64,000 bases of DNA from positions 87,565 through 151,564 of the forward strand of contig NZ_JAGHZZ010000007.1 of the NCBI RefSeq assembly GCF_017745095.1. The letters run 5' to 3'. Positions 55,162 to 62,510 of this stretch are shown here, in pieces. The notes below the pieces were generated by a model. The model had not been told where the DNA came from. It was given only the letters and a program-made list of their open reading frames with translations, and ran no database searches. Positions within the stretch are counted from its first letter, which is position 1. Each line of letters begins with the position of its first letter. The translations under genes were made by a program, and so were the position numbers. The stretch comes from Sporocytophaga sp. (GTDB lineage: Bacteria > Bacteroidota > Bacteroidia > Cytophagales > Cytophagaceae).

Positions 55162-56421
55162 ATGATTTTTAATATTCAGAACAGGGAATTATTCAGAAAA
55201 AAGGCTCTTCAATGGGCAGAAACTTTTTCTCACTTTGTCTGGCTTGATAATAATCGAATTCCCTATTTATACAATGGTTTTCCTAATGTGCTTGCAGCTG
55301 GAAGAAAATCAATCATTAGTCCAAATCAAAACGGATTTACTTTACTTCAAGAATGGATAAAAAAGAATAATGGCTGGTTATTTGGATTTTTGACCTATGA
55401 TCTCAAAAATGAGATTGAAAAACTCCAAAGCAAAAATCCTGAATATATTCAGTTCCCTCAAATCTGCTTCTTTGAACCAGAACACCTGCTCTTGCTTGAT
55501 GACGATCATGTAACAATTCATTCTGATAATCCGGAAGCTATTTTTCAACAAATAAATTCTGTTGAAATTGATGCTGATGAAAAAGTACAAAAAATAAATA
55601 ATGCTCCTGTATCTTCTGTTTCAAAAGAAAGATACATTCAGAAGGTAAATAAGATCAAAGAACACCTAAGTGACGGGGATATCTATGAACTGAATTACTG
55701 CATTGAATTTACGGCAAAAGGTAGCATCTCCCCTATTTATACTTATCTTAAGTTGAATGAAATTTCACCTATGCCTTTTTCTTCTTTAATCAAGGTTGAT
55801 TCTCTTTATCTGATATCAGCTTCACCCGAGAGATTTCTGAAAAAGGAAGGAGACAAATTAATTTCACAACCGATCAAAGGAACACGTAAAAGAGGCGCTA
55901 CACTTGAAGAAGATGTTGCATTGATAGAAGAGCTAAAGACAAGCGAAAAAGAGATTGCGGAAAACATGATGATTGTAGACCTTGTCAGAAATGATCTTTC
56001 GAGAAGCTGTAAGCCAGGCACAGTGGTTGGTGAAGAACTTTTCGGAGTTCACACCTTTCAGCAGGTACATCAGATGATTTCAACCATCACAGGTATTAAA
56101 TACGAAAACATAGATTCTGTGCAGGCGATTAAAAATGCTTTTCCAATGGGTAGTATGACGGGAGCGCCCAAGATCAGAGCGATGGAACTTATCGATGACA
56201 TAGAGGAAAGCAAAAGAGGGATATTTTCAGGAGCAGCAGGTTACTTTAATCCCGATGGAGATTTTGATTTGAATGTGATCATCAGAAGTATTTTTTATGA
56301 TGAGAAAAATCAGAAGATATCGTTTCAGGTTGGAAGTGCTATAACTTATGAATCAGATGCGGAAAAGGAATATGAAGAGTGTTTGGTGAAGGCGGCGGCA
56401 ATGCTTAAGGTGCTTTCATAA
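55162..56421 (+). CDS. pabB: Aminodeoxychorismate synthase component I
   Basis: Chorismate-binding enzyme for 4-aminobenzoate and so folate synthesis; works with a glutaminase subunit (PabA) encoded elsewhere. Seen: N-terminal half with WLFGFLTYDLKNEIE, then the chorismate-binding domain (about 160-419) with GDIYELNYCIEF, SASPERFLKK, the PabB-type QPIKGTRKRG (lysine that separates PabB from TrpE), MMIVDLVRNDLSR, FPMGSMTGAPKIRAM and VGSAITYESDAEKEYEEC. The ATG at 55162 is favoured; an in-frame TTG at 55078 would add 28 residues not seen in relatives. No pabC or pabA is adjacent. Confidence 0.9.
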   Translation: MIFNIQNRELFRKKALQWAETFSHFVWLDNNRIPYLYNGFPNVLAAGRKSIISPNQNGFTLLQEWIKKNNGWLFGFLTYDLKNEIEKLQSKNPEYIQFPQICFFEPEHLLLLDDDHVTIHSDNPEAIFQQINSVEIDADEKVQKINNAPVSSVSKERYIQKVNKIKEHLSDGDIYELNYCIEFTAKGSISPIYTYLKLNEISPMPFSSLIKVDSLYLISASPERFLKKEGDKLISQPIKGTRKRGATLEEDVALIEELKTSEKEIAENMMIVDLVRNDLSRSCKPGTVVGEELFGVHTFQQVHQMISTITGIKYENIDSVQAIKNAFPMGSMTGAPKIRAMELIDDIEESKRGIFSGAAGYFNPDGDFDLNVIIRSIFYDEKNQKISFQVGSAITYESDAEKEYEECLVKAAAMLKVLS

Positions 56422-56452
56422 AAGATGCACCCAATTGTCATAAACAAAATGT

Positions 56453-56630
56453 CTACGTAAAGACGCCATGCATGGCGTCTCATAACGTTCATTGTAAGAA
56501 ACCTTTCTATTTTTGTTCAATGCTAATTTTTTAATACTAAAAATAAATTTCCTTCTCAATTGATGTATCTATTAATGGATTGGACTATCGTTATTGACAT
56601 ATGAGACGCCAGCATGGCGTCTCTACGAGT
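56453..56630. repeat. REP-like pair of inverted palindromes
   Basis: Two related palindromic units. The first is AGACGCCATGCATGGCGTCT (56461-56480), a perfect 20-base palindrome. The second is GAGACGCC (56603-56610), 5 bases, GGCGTCTC (56616-56623). Flanks show they are copies in opposite orientation (CGTA...CATAACG against its complement). A repetitive extragenic element in a convergent intergenic region; it may double as a terminator. Confidence 0.72.
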
Positions 56631-56676
56631 TGATCAATATCAAATTTAAGAATCAATCTCCCATCTACTTTACGAC

Positions 56677-57693
56677 CTAAACCTTCACTATCAACTTTCC
56701 AATTGTCCCGCCAGCCTTGAAATCCTTTAAGGCCTGAGGCAGCTCATTAAATTCATAAGTTCTGCCTATGATGGGAGCTTCCAGTTTCAGCTTAAATATA
56801 TCATTGAGCAGTTCATTCATGATATCAGCTTTTTCATACAACCATATAAGATTGAATGCCATCAAAGATTTATTAGCTTTTATCATAGATAAAGGATCAA
56901 CTCTGGGACGAAACAAATATTTAAATATTAAAAGAGGATAAAAAGGCGCCTGGCCTGATGGGGTAAATTGCGCAGAACCATAGGATATTACCCGGCCCAT
57001 AGGCGCAAGCAAATCATAACTCCAATGGAAAAATTTATCCCCTGTCGTTTCCATCACAAGGTTTAATTCTCTCCCTTCCAAAGCCTCTGTGACATCTTTT
57101 TTAAATTTATTTGAACGAATTAAAAACCGGTCATAACCTTCTTTCTTTAATATCTCAAATTTGGATTCGCTACCAACAACACCAATGGTATAAGCACCCA
57201 TCTTTTTTGCTATTCTATTAGCCAGCAGTCCCACTCCACCGGCAGCGCTGTGGATCAATACTGATTGTCCTTGTTTCAGATTACCTAGTGTCACCAGACC
57301 ATAATACGCGGTAAGCACTTGCACAGGAAAGGCTGCACCTTCTTCAAATGACCAATGCTCCGGCAAGTGTATAATGTATCTGTGATCAATATTCAGGAGT
57401 TCGGTATATCCACCAAAGCGGGTTACACCCATTACCTTGTCACCAACTTTGAAATCATAGACACCTTCACCAACTTCTTCAACGACACCAGCATACTCCA
57501 GCCCTGGAATAAAAGGATCTTTAGGCGTCGCACTGTATAACCCCATAATGGCGAATATATCGGCATAGTTAAGTCCTATAGCCTTTACTTTTACCGTTAC
57601 TTCTCCTTTTCCAGGTTTCCCAAGCGTTTGGGTAGTTAACTTTAATTTATTTAAAGATCCTGGTTTAAATACTTTATAACATTGATAGTCCAT
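56677..57693 (-). CDS. Zinc-independent MDR oxidoreductase (quinone oxidoreductase / VAT-1-like)
   Basis: Medium-chain dehydrogenase/reductase of 338 residues using NAD(P)H. Seen: N-terminal GroES-like domain with GLNYADIFAIMGLY and PGLEYAGVVEEVGEGV, VGDKVMGVTRFGGY, then the Rossmann domain with VLIHSAAGGVGLLANRIAKKMGA (AAGGVG dinucleotide motif) and a VAT-1-like C-terminal part with PLLIFKYLFRPRVDPLSMI and ENKAVLMAFNLIWL-like segment. Zinc-ligand cysteines of alcohol dehydrogenases are missing. Closest by eye to VAT-1/zeta-crystallin relatives. The substrate is unknown. Single gene. Confidence 0.85.
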   Translation of the reverse strand: MDYQCYKVFKPGSLNKLKLTTQTLGKPGKGEVTVKVKAIGLNYADIFAIMGLYSATPKDPFIPGLEYAGVVEEVGEGVYDFKVGDKVMGVTRFGGYTELLNIDHRYIIHLPEHWSFEEGAAFPVQVLTAYYGLVTLGNLKQGQSVLIHSAAGGVGLLANRIAKKMGAYTIGVVGSESKFEILKKEGYDRFLIRSNKFKKDVTEALEGRELNLVMETTGDKFFHWSYDLLAPMGRVISYGSAQFTPSGQAPFYPLLIFKYLFRPRVDPLSMIKANKSLMAFNLIWLYEKADIMNELLNDIFKLKLEAPIIGRTYEFNELPQALKDFKAGGTIGKLIVKV

Positions 57694-57886
57694 TGCTAAT
57701 ATTAAATTTCAGATAAATATACTAATTGATAGATACTAAATTTTCCTTATATGAATACTTAAGATACAGGAACAGATGGGAATGAAATGCTACAATCTAT
57801 TAAAACTGTTACAGTAGCTTTTCCTTGTCGAGTGAGACTGAGGAAACTTTTATATAATAATGCTTAAACTATTCTTTATTTAAACC

Positions 57887-58681
57887 TCAAAAATTAAACT
57901 GTTTTGTGACACTGCTAATTAATTGCTGAGTATGAAAGCAACCAGAACAACTATTTATAGTTCCTTTTTTTCCTTTCACAAACTTTATCATTTTAAGTTC
58001 GTCATCTGTAAATTTTACACCTAACCTGCTAATTTGATACAAACCGTCAACAGCATAAATCTGTTTTTCTGTATTCGTTGATTTAAGCCATTTTAAAAGT
58101 TCATGCTTATCTTTCCTTGCCACCAAGTCATCAATTTGCTGTCTTCCTTGGGGGTTAATTCCTGCAAAACCACAATGCTCACCATAAACATAGTTTATTA
58201 TAAACAATTCATTTTCATTAATATCAACTTTAAAAAGGGTTTTAAATGCATTCCTTAAACTGTTAAACTTGTCATCGTTTTTATATCTTTCAATTGAGGC
58301 ATCATATGCCTCCCATTCATAGTCAACTTTTTTGTTTTTCCGTTCACTTAACTCATAGAAAACAATTTGTTTATGTGTTGCAATGATCTTGACTTTAAAA
58401 GTTTGAACTGTTCTTATTGCAGGATTGTCTTTCGCAGGAATTGATATTTCAAAAATAAAAACCCCTTCTTTAAATTCGTTTGTTAGATCACGCAGACATT
58501 CCCAATGAGATCTTACTCCTTCCTTTTTAATTGATAAAGTCTCGGTATATTTTTGAAACACATCAAAATCCTTTTTCTGAAGTATTCTTTTTACATCATA
58601 TTGAACTTGTCCAAACAGGTTGCTTGTCCAGCTCAGTCCCACTAAAAACATTATTAACTGTTTATTAATAATTTGAAGCAT
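57887..58681 (-). CDS. Exported hypothetical protein with C-terminal CxxC-type motif
   Basis: Not recognised. Seen: signal peptide ending NLFGQ (about residue 25), a basic alpha/beta middle region (about 30-180) with no catalytic motif, and a C-terminal helical part (about 195-255) containing YAVDGLYQISRLGVKF and NSCSGCFHTQQL with two cysteines three residues apart. The helical end resembles a HEAT-like repeat pair. First (leftmost) of a minus-strand group of exported hypothetical genes; separate transcripts are likely because gaps are 57-243 bases. Confidence 0.65.
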   Translation of the reverse strand: MLQIINKQLIMFLVGLSWTSNLFGQVQYDVKRILQKKDFDVFQKYTETLSIKKEGVRSHWECLRDLTNEFKEGVFIFEISIPAKDNPAIRTVQTFKVKIIATHKQIVFYELSERKNKKVDYEWEAYDASIERYKNDDKFNSLRNAFKTLFKVDINENELFIINYVYGEHCGFAGINPQGRQQIDDLVARKDKHELLKWLKSTNTEKQIYAVDGLYQISRLGVKFTDDELKMIKFVKGKKGTINSCSGCFHTQQLISSVTKQFNF

Positions 58682-58738
58682 ATTTTAATGCATTTGAGAT
58701 TTATTAATTAAAAGAAAATATTTACTTAGGAACGCTTA

Positions 58739-59278
58739 TTAATTTCTTCTTGTAAAATATTCCCAAATGCTGCTATCCTTCATAAAAGAAATACATCCAC
58801 TCGTATATATTGTATAATACTTATCAGTATACTTTCTAAAAGTATCAATCATATTAAATCTGTCTTCAAACTTTAATGTCTTGCTTTCTTCATAAAAATC
58901 CTCTCCAAATCCATTATCTGTAATTCCGAGATTTTCATAAGTCTTTATTTGATCACCAAAAATTAGGTATTGCTCATTATGGATAAAATTCTCTGAACAA
59001 TTTCCATTTGTTGTTTGATTAATAAATATTGTATCTGATTTTAATTCACCTTTCAATACAGAGTCAACCTTTACAAGAATTGTAATACCGATAAACTTGG
59101 GATTTTTTGAACGATAATATGTAGTATCTATATTTTGAATTGGATGTCCAATAATAACTAAATCAGAGCTATTGAATAAGCCATCCATGGCATCATTTGA
59201 ATTAAAAAACATACAACTACACGCAAATGATGTTTGGATTGTTGTAATCAATAAAATTGTAAATAAATATTTTCTCAT
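58739..59278 (-). CDS. Exported protein with NTR/TIMP-like domain
   Basis: Exported protein of 179 residues. Seen: signal peptide ending TSFA directly before the mature N terminus CSC, followed by LFNSSDLVIIGHPI, ITILVKVDSVLKGE, TIFINQTTNGNCSENFIHNEQYLIFG. This order (N-terminal Cys, strand 'ad-vv-G', a KG turn, later Cys and G-Y-L strand) is the pattern of the netrin/TIMP OB-fold seen in many bacterial exported proteins. In animals, TIMPs inhibit metalloproteases through the free N-terminal cysteine; whether this protein inhibits anything is unknown. Last third is polar without motif. Confidence 0.68.
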   Translation of the reverse strand: MRKYLFTILLITTIQTSFACSCMFFNSNDAMDGLFNSSDLVIIGHPIQNIDTTYYRSKNPKFIGITILVKVDSVLKGELKSDTIFINQTTNGNCSENFIHNEQYLIFGDQIKTYENLGITDNGFGEDFYEESKTLKFEDRFNMIDTFRKYTDKYYTIYTSGCISFMKDSSIWEYFTRRN

Positions 59279-59359
59279 GTTGTAGAATATTTTTTGTGAA
59301 GGATTTAAAAGTAATTAATTATTAGCATGGCTAATGATGCACACTAAAATTCTCATTAC

Positions 59360-60109
59360 TTATTTACTCATGACAGTTGTCAAAAACCCTTTATCAAATA
59401 TGTGCGCATATTTATCAAAGGGAATAATAACTTCTTCACATGCGAAATGGATACCCCAACTTAAATTCCAATAAATAGCTACTCCTTCCTTTTTTATTGC
59501 TACGGGAAAATTGAGTGCACTTGTAAAATGAAACAATTGGGGATTATGAACTTCTCCATACTCTTCGAATAAAGTAGGAACAGTTTTCTTCAATTGACTT
59601 ATTGAGATATTGTAGACATTAGTATCGAATTGAGTTTTAATTACATCCTTTAACAATAAGGTCTTCCTTTTACCCAAATCAAAGGTTAATGCTATCCAAT
59701 CATGATTAGAACTGCTTCCCGCACCTGAATACTCATCAGTATAAAAAGTAAAACTGAGATACATTGAATTTTTATAGTTTAAATCATACCTCAAATAAAT
59801 TCCTGACGGACGGTCTTCACATTTATAATTCCAGTTAACCTTTTTAGAACCCTTAAACTCATATACCCCGGCAGTCTTTCGAATGGTAGTGTTCAGGTAT
59901 ATGTTTAAAGTTTCGTCCGGTGTTTTGACTAAGGGATAGGATATTACTTTTTCTTCACTTATAACCGAATCATAATCAATTTCACACACAAAATTCCCAT
60001 GATCGTACTCATATTCATAGTACTGCTTAGTTGTTATACTAATTTTATTTGTATCAATCTGTCCGTAAACATTTGTACATAAAAGGAAAAGAAAAAATAC
60101 TCTTATCAT
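59360..60109 (-). CDS. Exported protein, probable DUF3298-like domain
   Basis: Exported protein of 249 residues. Seen: signal peptide ending NVYGQ (about 16), then a beta-rich region YEYEYDHGNFVCEIDYD, LRYDLNYKNSMYLSFTFYTDEYSGAG, followed by NHDWIALTFDLGKRKTLLLKDVI and near the end WGIHFACEEVIIPFDKYAHIF. The last two segments match the usual layout of DUF3298 domains in exported proteins and anti-sigma factor RsiV (a strand 'tF-l-tGk--tL-dl' and a late 'v-iP---l'). No lysozyme-binding or anti-sigma part is evident. Function unknown; the assignment is by pattern only. Confidence 0.55.
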   Translation of the reverse strand: MIRVFFLFLLCTNVYGQIDTNKISITTKQYYEYEYDHGNFVCEIDYDSVISEEKVISYPLVKTPDETLNIYLNTTIRKTAGVYEFKGSKKVNWNYKCEDRPSGIYLRYDLNYKNSMYLSFTFYTDEYSGAGSSSNHDWIALTFDLGKRKTLLLKDVIKTQFDTNVYNISISQLKKTVPTLFEEYGEVHNPQLFHFTSALNFPVAIKKEGVAIYWNLSWGIHFACEEVIIPFDKYAHIFDKGFLTTVMSK

Positions 60110-60220
60110 CTTAAAATCCCTGCTTGCAATTAGGGTTAAATATATTCTCTATTTTAAATTTACACAGTATTCCAAATATGCCACACACTCTAACCAGGCG
60201 AAAATACAAAGAGCCATGCT

Positions 60221-60768
60221 TTATTCTTCATCATCAACATATTCAACAAATTTTAATTTTCTATTTGTAAAGTCGAAGTAATTATAGAAGGCAAGTGTAT
60301 AGTCAGTTTCAGGTTTGCTAATAACTCCAAAGAGTTCAATTTTATCTTTATCTATCTTATTAAACCAATAGTTGTGAAAAATAGCAATATCCATAAACTC
60401 CTGGTCTGCATAATTGGAAAACTGACTTTTCTGAATACGGTATCTAAAAGAATTTGTGAATCTTGTTTAATTAGCGCAATTTCCGCATCTCTATAATTAT
60501 CAAATTGTTTGTTACCACCTTCTTCGTATACAAGAGTAACATAACTATCAAGATGCGTTTTCTTAATTGTAATTTGTATCTGCCTGTCAGCTATTAAAGT
60601 ATCAAATATTTCAGTCTCTTTTATCTCGGGAAAGAATCTTTCTGATATCGTATTTTTTAAAGTCTTGGCGGAACTATCTAAAGGCTCAGCATTTGTCGAT
60701 GTCTTATCTTCCTGTGAAGTACATGCAATGGAAAAAGCAAAAATCAAAATGTATACACAGTTTCTCAT
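60221..60768 (-). pseudogene. Frameshifted exported lipoprotein gene
   Basis: Two reading frames make one protein. The first (60768 to about 60431) has a lipobox ending FSIAC, then continues to QILLDTVFRK, after which its frame yields an out-of-character tail ending at 60352. In the next frame from 60430 the protein continues naturally: SQFSNYADQEFMDIAIFHN, through GVISKPETDYTLAFYN, to VEYVDDEE and a TAA at 60221-60223. Inserting one A in the run at 60427-60430 (Ts on the plus strand) would restore a 182-residue lipoprotein; total length 548 is one short of a multiple of three. Either a real single-base deletion or a homopolymer sequencing error. Function unknown. Confidence 0.72.
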
Positions 60769-60811
60769 TTGTCTTCTTTATTCTTAAGGATAGCCATAGG
60801 TTTATTTTATT

Positions 60812-61933
60812 TCATTTATATACTTCAAATATCATTTCAAAAACATTATATTTATAAGGCTCCCCGTCTTTAGGAATAAAATCAACATGAAGAATTAATT
60901 TTAATTCATTAACTCCTAATTCTTGTATTCTAAATCTAATTCTACCTTGAAAACTCTCGATTTCAATTCTATCATCTGTTATTGAATAGTTCGATATTAA
61001 AGGTTCTTCATCTTCTTTGTATATTATGGTTGCAAAATTATTTTCAGAGAAATCTATTATTTGAAATAAATCTATTATAATAGTAATATTTTGAAGAATA
61101 TAGTTTGCTTTTTTTAACTTCCATACCTTATGAACCGTTAGTTCGGATTCGATCTTTAAAGATCTTTTTAATAAACCCTCTTTAATTTCCCTAATCCGCT
61201 CTTCGTCTAACTTTTTAACTATTAGCCATTCATCAAATCCATAATGCGTGTTACCTCTTGTCTCAGTATTGAAATAATTATCGGGTCGAAATAATGCGCT
61301 AAACACAGAATTTTTAGCATCACCTTGAGTATCCGGATAAATAAGAGAAACACCTTCAACCTTCTCAATATTCACCTCATATGGAATGAATTTTAAAGAA
61401 GGAAAGTATTCTATAATTTTTTTCTGAAGCATATTAAATGGTTCCTGATATTCCATGTAAGGTGATACAGTAACTACAAGATTTGCTTCGTAAGAACTGC
61501 TTGAATTTTCTTTATCCCAATTAAAGTGTTCTTCTAAAGTAATTTCAGCTTTATCAATACCCAAAATAGTATAGAATGGACCTAACAGACTTATAAAAAA
61601 ATGTAATTCTTTTGTGTAGGTTAGATTATTATTCTTCTCTTCTTTCAGAATAACAATTCCAGAGTAGCAAGGATAGAAAGCAATTGTTGAATTATGGAAT
61701 GGCTCTTTTAACTCTTCTTTTAAAAACTTCCTGAACTTTCCCCAACGCTCTCTATAATTTATCGTAAAAAAGTTTTCATTCAAAATTTCTTCAACTCTCT
61801 TCACTCCAACAAAATCCCTTATATCTTTTCCATTAAATTGATCAGGATTTTCAATTGGAAAATATTTACCTAAAGTTTCATGTATAGAACTAAAATCATG
61901 TTTGATATATCCCCAATTAAATTTGTCCGCCAT
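60812..61933 (-). CDS. Hypothetical cytoplasmic protein (373 aa)
   Basis: Not recognised. Seen: no signal peptide or membrane span; an alpha/beta protein with aromatic residues in the first third (FNWGYIKHDFSSIHETLGKYF, YRERWGKFRKFLKEEL), a middle region TIAFYPCYSGIVIL and HFFISLLGPFYTILGID, and a C-terminal strand-rich part (RIEIESFQGRIRFRIQELGVNELKLILHVDFI). Codon use and composition look like the neighbours. It lies divergent from the permease across the tandem array. The last 43 bases before the frameshifted gene contain no terminator, so they may be co-transcribed. Confidence 0.65.
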   Translation of the reverse strand: MADKFNWGYIKHDFSSIHETLGKYFPIENPDQFNGKDIRDFVGVKRVEEILNENFFTINYRERWGKFRKFLKEELKEPFHNSTIAFYPCYSGIVILKEEKNNNLTYTKELHFFISLLGPFYTILGIDKAEITLEEHFNWDKENSSSSYEANLVVTVSPYMEYQEPFNMLQKKIIEYFPSLKFIPYEVNIEKVEGVSLIYPDTQGDAKNSVFSALFRPDNYFNTETRGNTHYGFDEWLIVKKLDEERIREIKEGLLKRSLKIESELTVHKVWKLKKANYILQNITIIIDLFQIIDFSENNFATIIYKEDEEPLISNYSITDDRIEIESFQGRIRFRIQELGVNELKLILHVDFIPKDGEPYKYNVFEMIFEVYK

Positions 61934-62098
61934 GTTTTTTAATTAATGCCACTTAATTTCCCCTATTAAACTTACCCAAATACTTCCAATCCTCAAAGCA
62001 TTCACGTCGTACTTCCTCCCTTTCAATTTTCAATTTCCAAAATCTCATCTACGATCCGAGAATTCCGTTTGAGCTACTCCCGAGCCATCCGGAAGTTC
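61934..62098. other. Divergent intergenic region, left part
   Basis: About 165 bases before the tandem array. It includes TTTCAATTTTCAATTTCC near 62021-62038 and GAGAATTCCGTTTGAGCTACT near 62058-62078, which look like degenerate outlying copies of the 21-bp unit. The promoter of the 373-aa gene must lie here. Confidence 0.45.
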
Positions 62099-62413
62099 TG
62101 ATAATTCAATTTACGGATGGCACAATCAAATTTGCCGCTCCGACAATCGAATTATCCAGGCCGATAATTCAATTTGCCGCCCGCATGAACCAATAAGGAG
62201 GTCCGCTAATTCTATTTGCCGAACCGCATTGTCAATTAGCAGTTTCGATAATTGTATTTGCCGCCCAGATAATTCGATTTGACACTCAGATAATTCAATT
62301 TGCCGCTCAGATCATTGACTTGTACGAGCGGCGAATTCAATTTGCCATACCGCATTTTCAATTTGCGGAACGCCAGATTCAATTTGCTGCCCTTCTACTT
62401 CAAATTTCCATCT
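62099..62413. repeat. Tandem array of fifteen degenerate 21-bp units
   Basis: 315 bases divide exactly into 15 units of 21 bp without any insertion or deletion. Typical unit: AGATAATTCAATTTGCCGCTC (62288-62308 is closest to consensus). Units differ at many positions but keep an A/T-rich core AATTCAATTT and a G/C-rich end. Frames on both strands contain stops, so it is not a complete gene now. It sits in a divergent promoter region. Confidence 0.85.
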
Positions 62414-62510
62414 CCAATTCGGCCAAACAACTCCTCAAAACACCATTTCCCACACCGGATTTTTCGGTTTAAGCATAATACTTTATCTTTCATGTCAGAA
62501 AGACAATCCA

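Noticed and set aside
62099..62413. Possible CRISPR array
   Set aside because: Units are contiguous, 21 bp, and degenerate with no unique spacers between exact repeats; no cas genes nearby.
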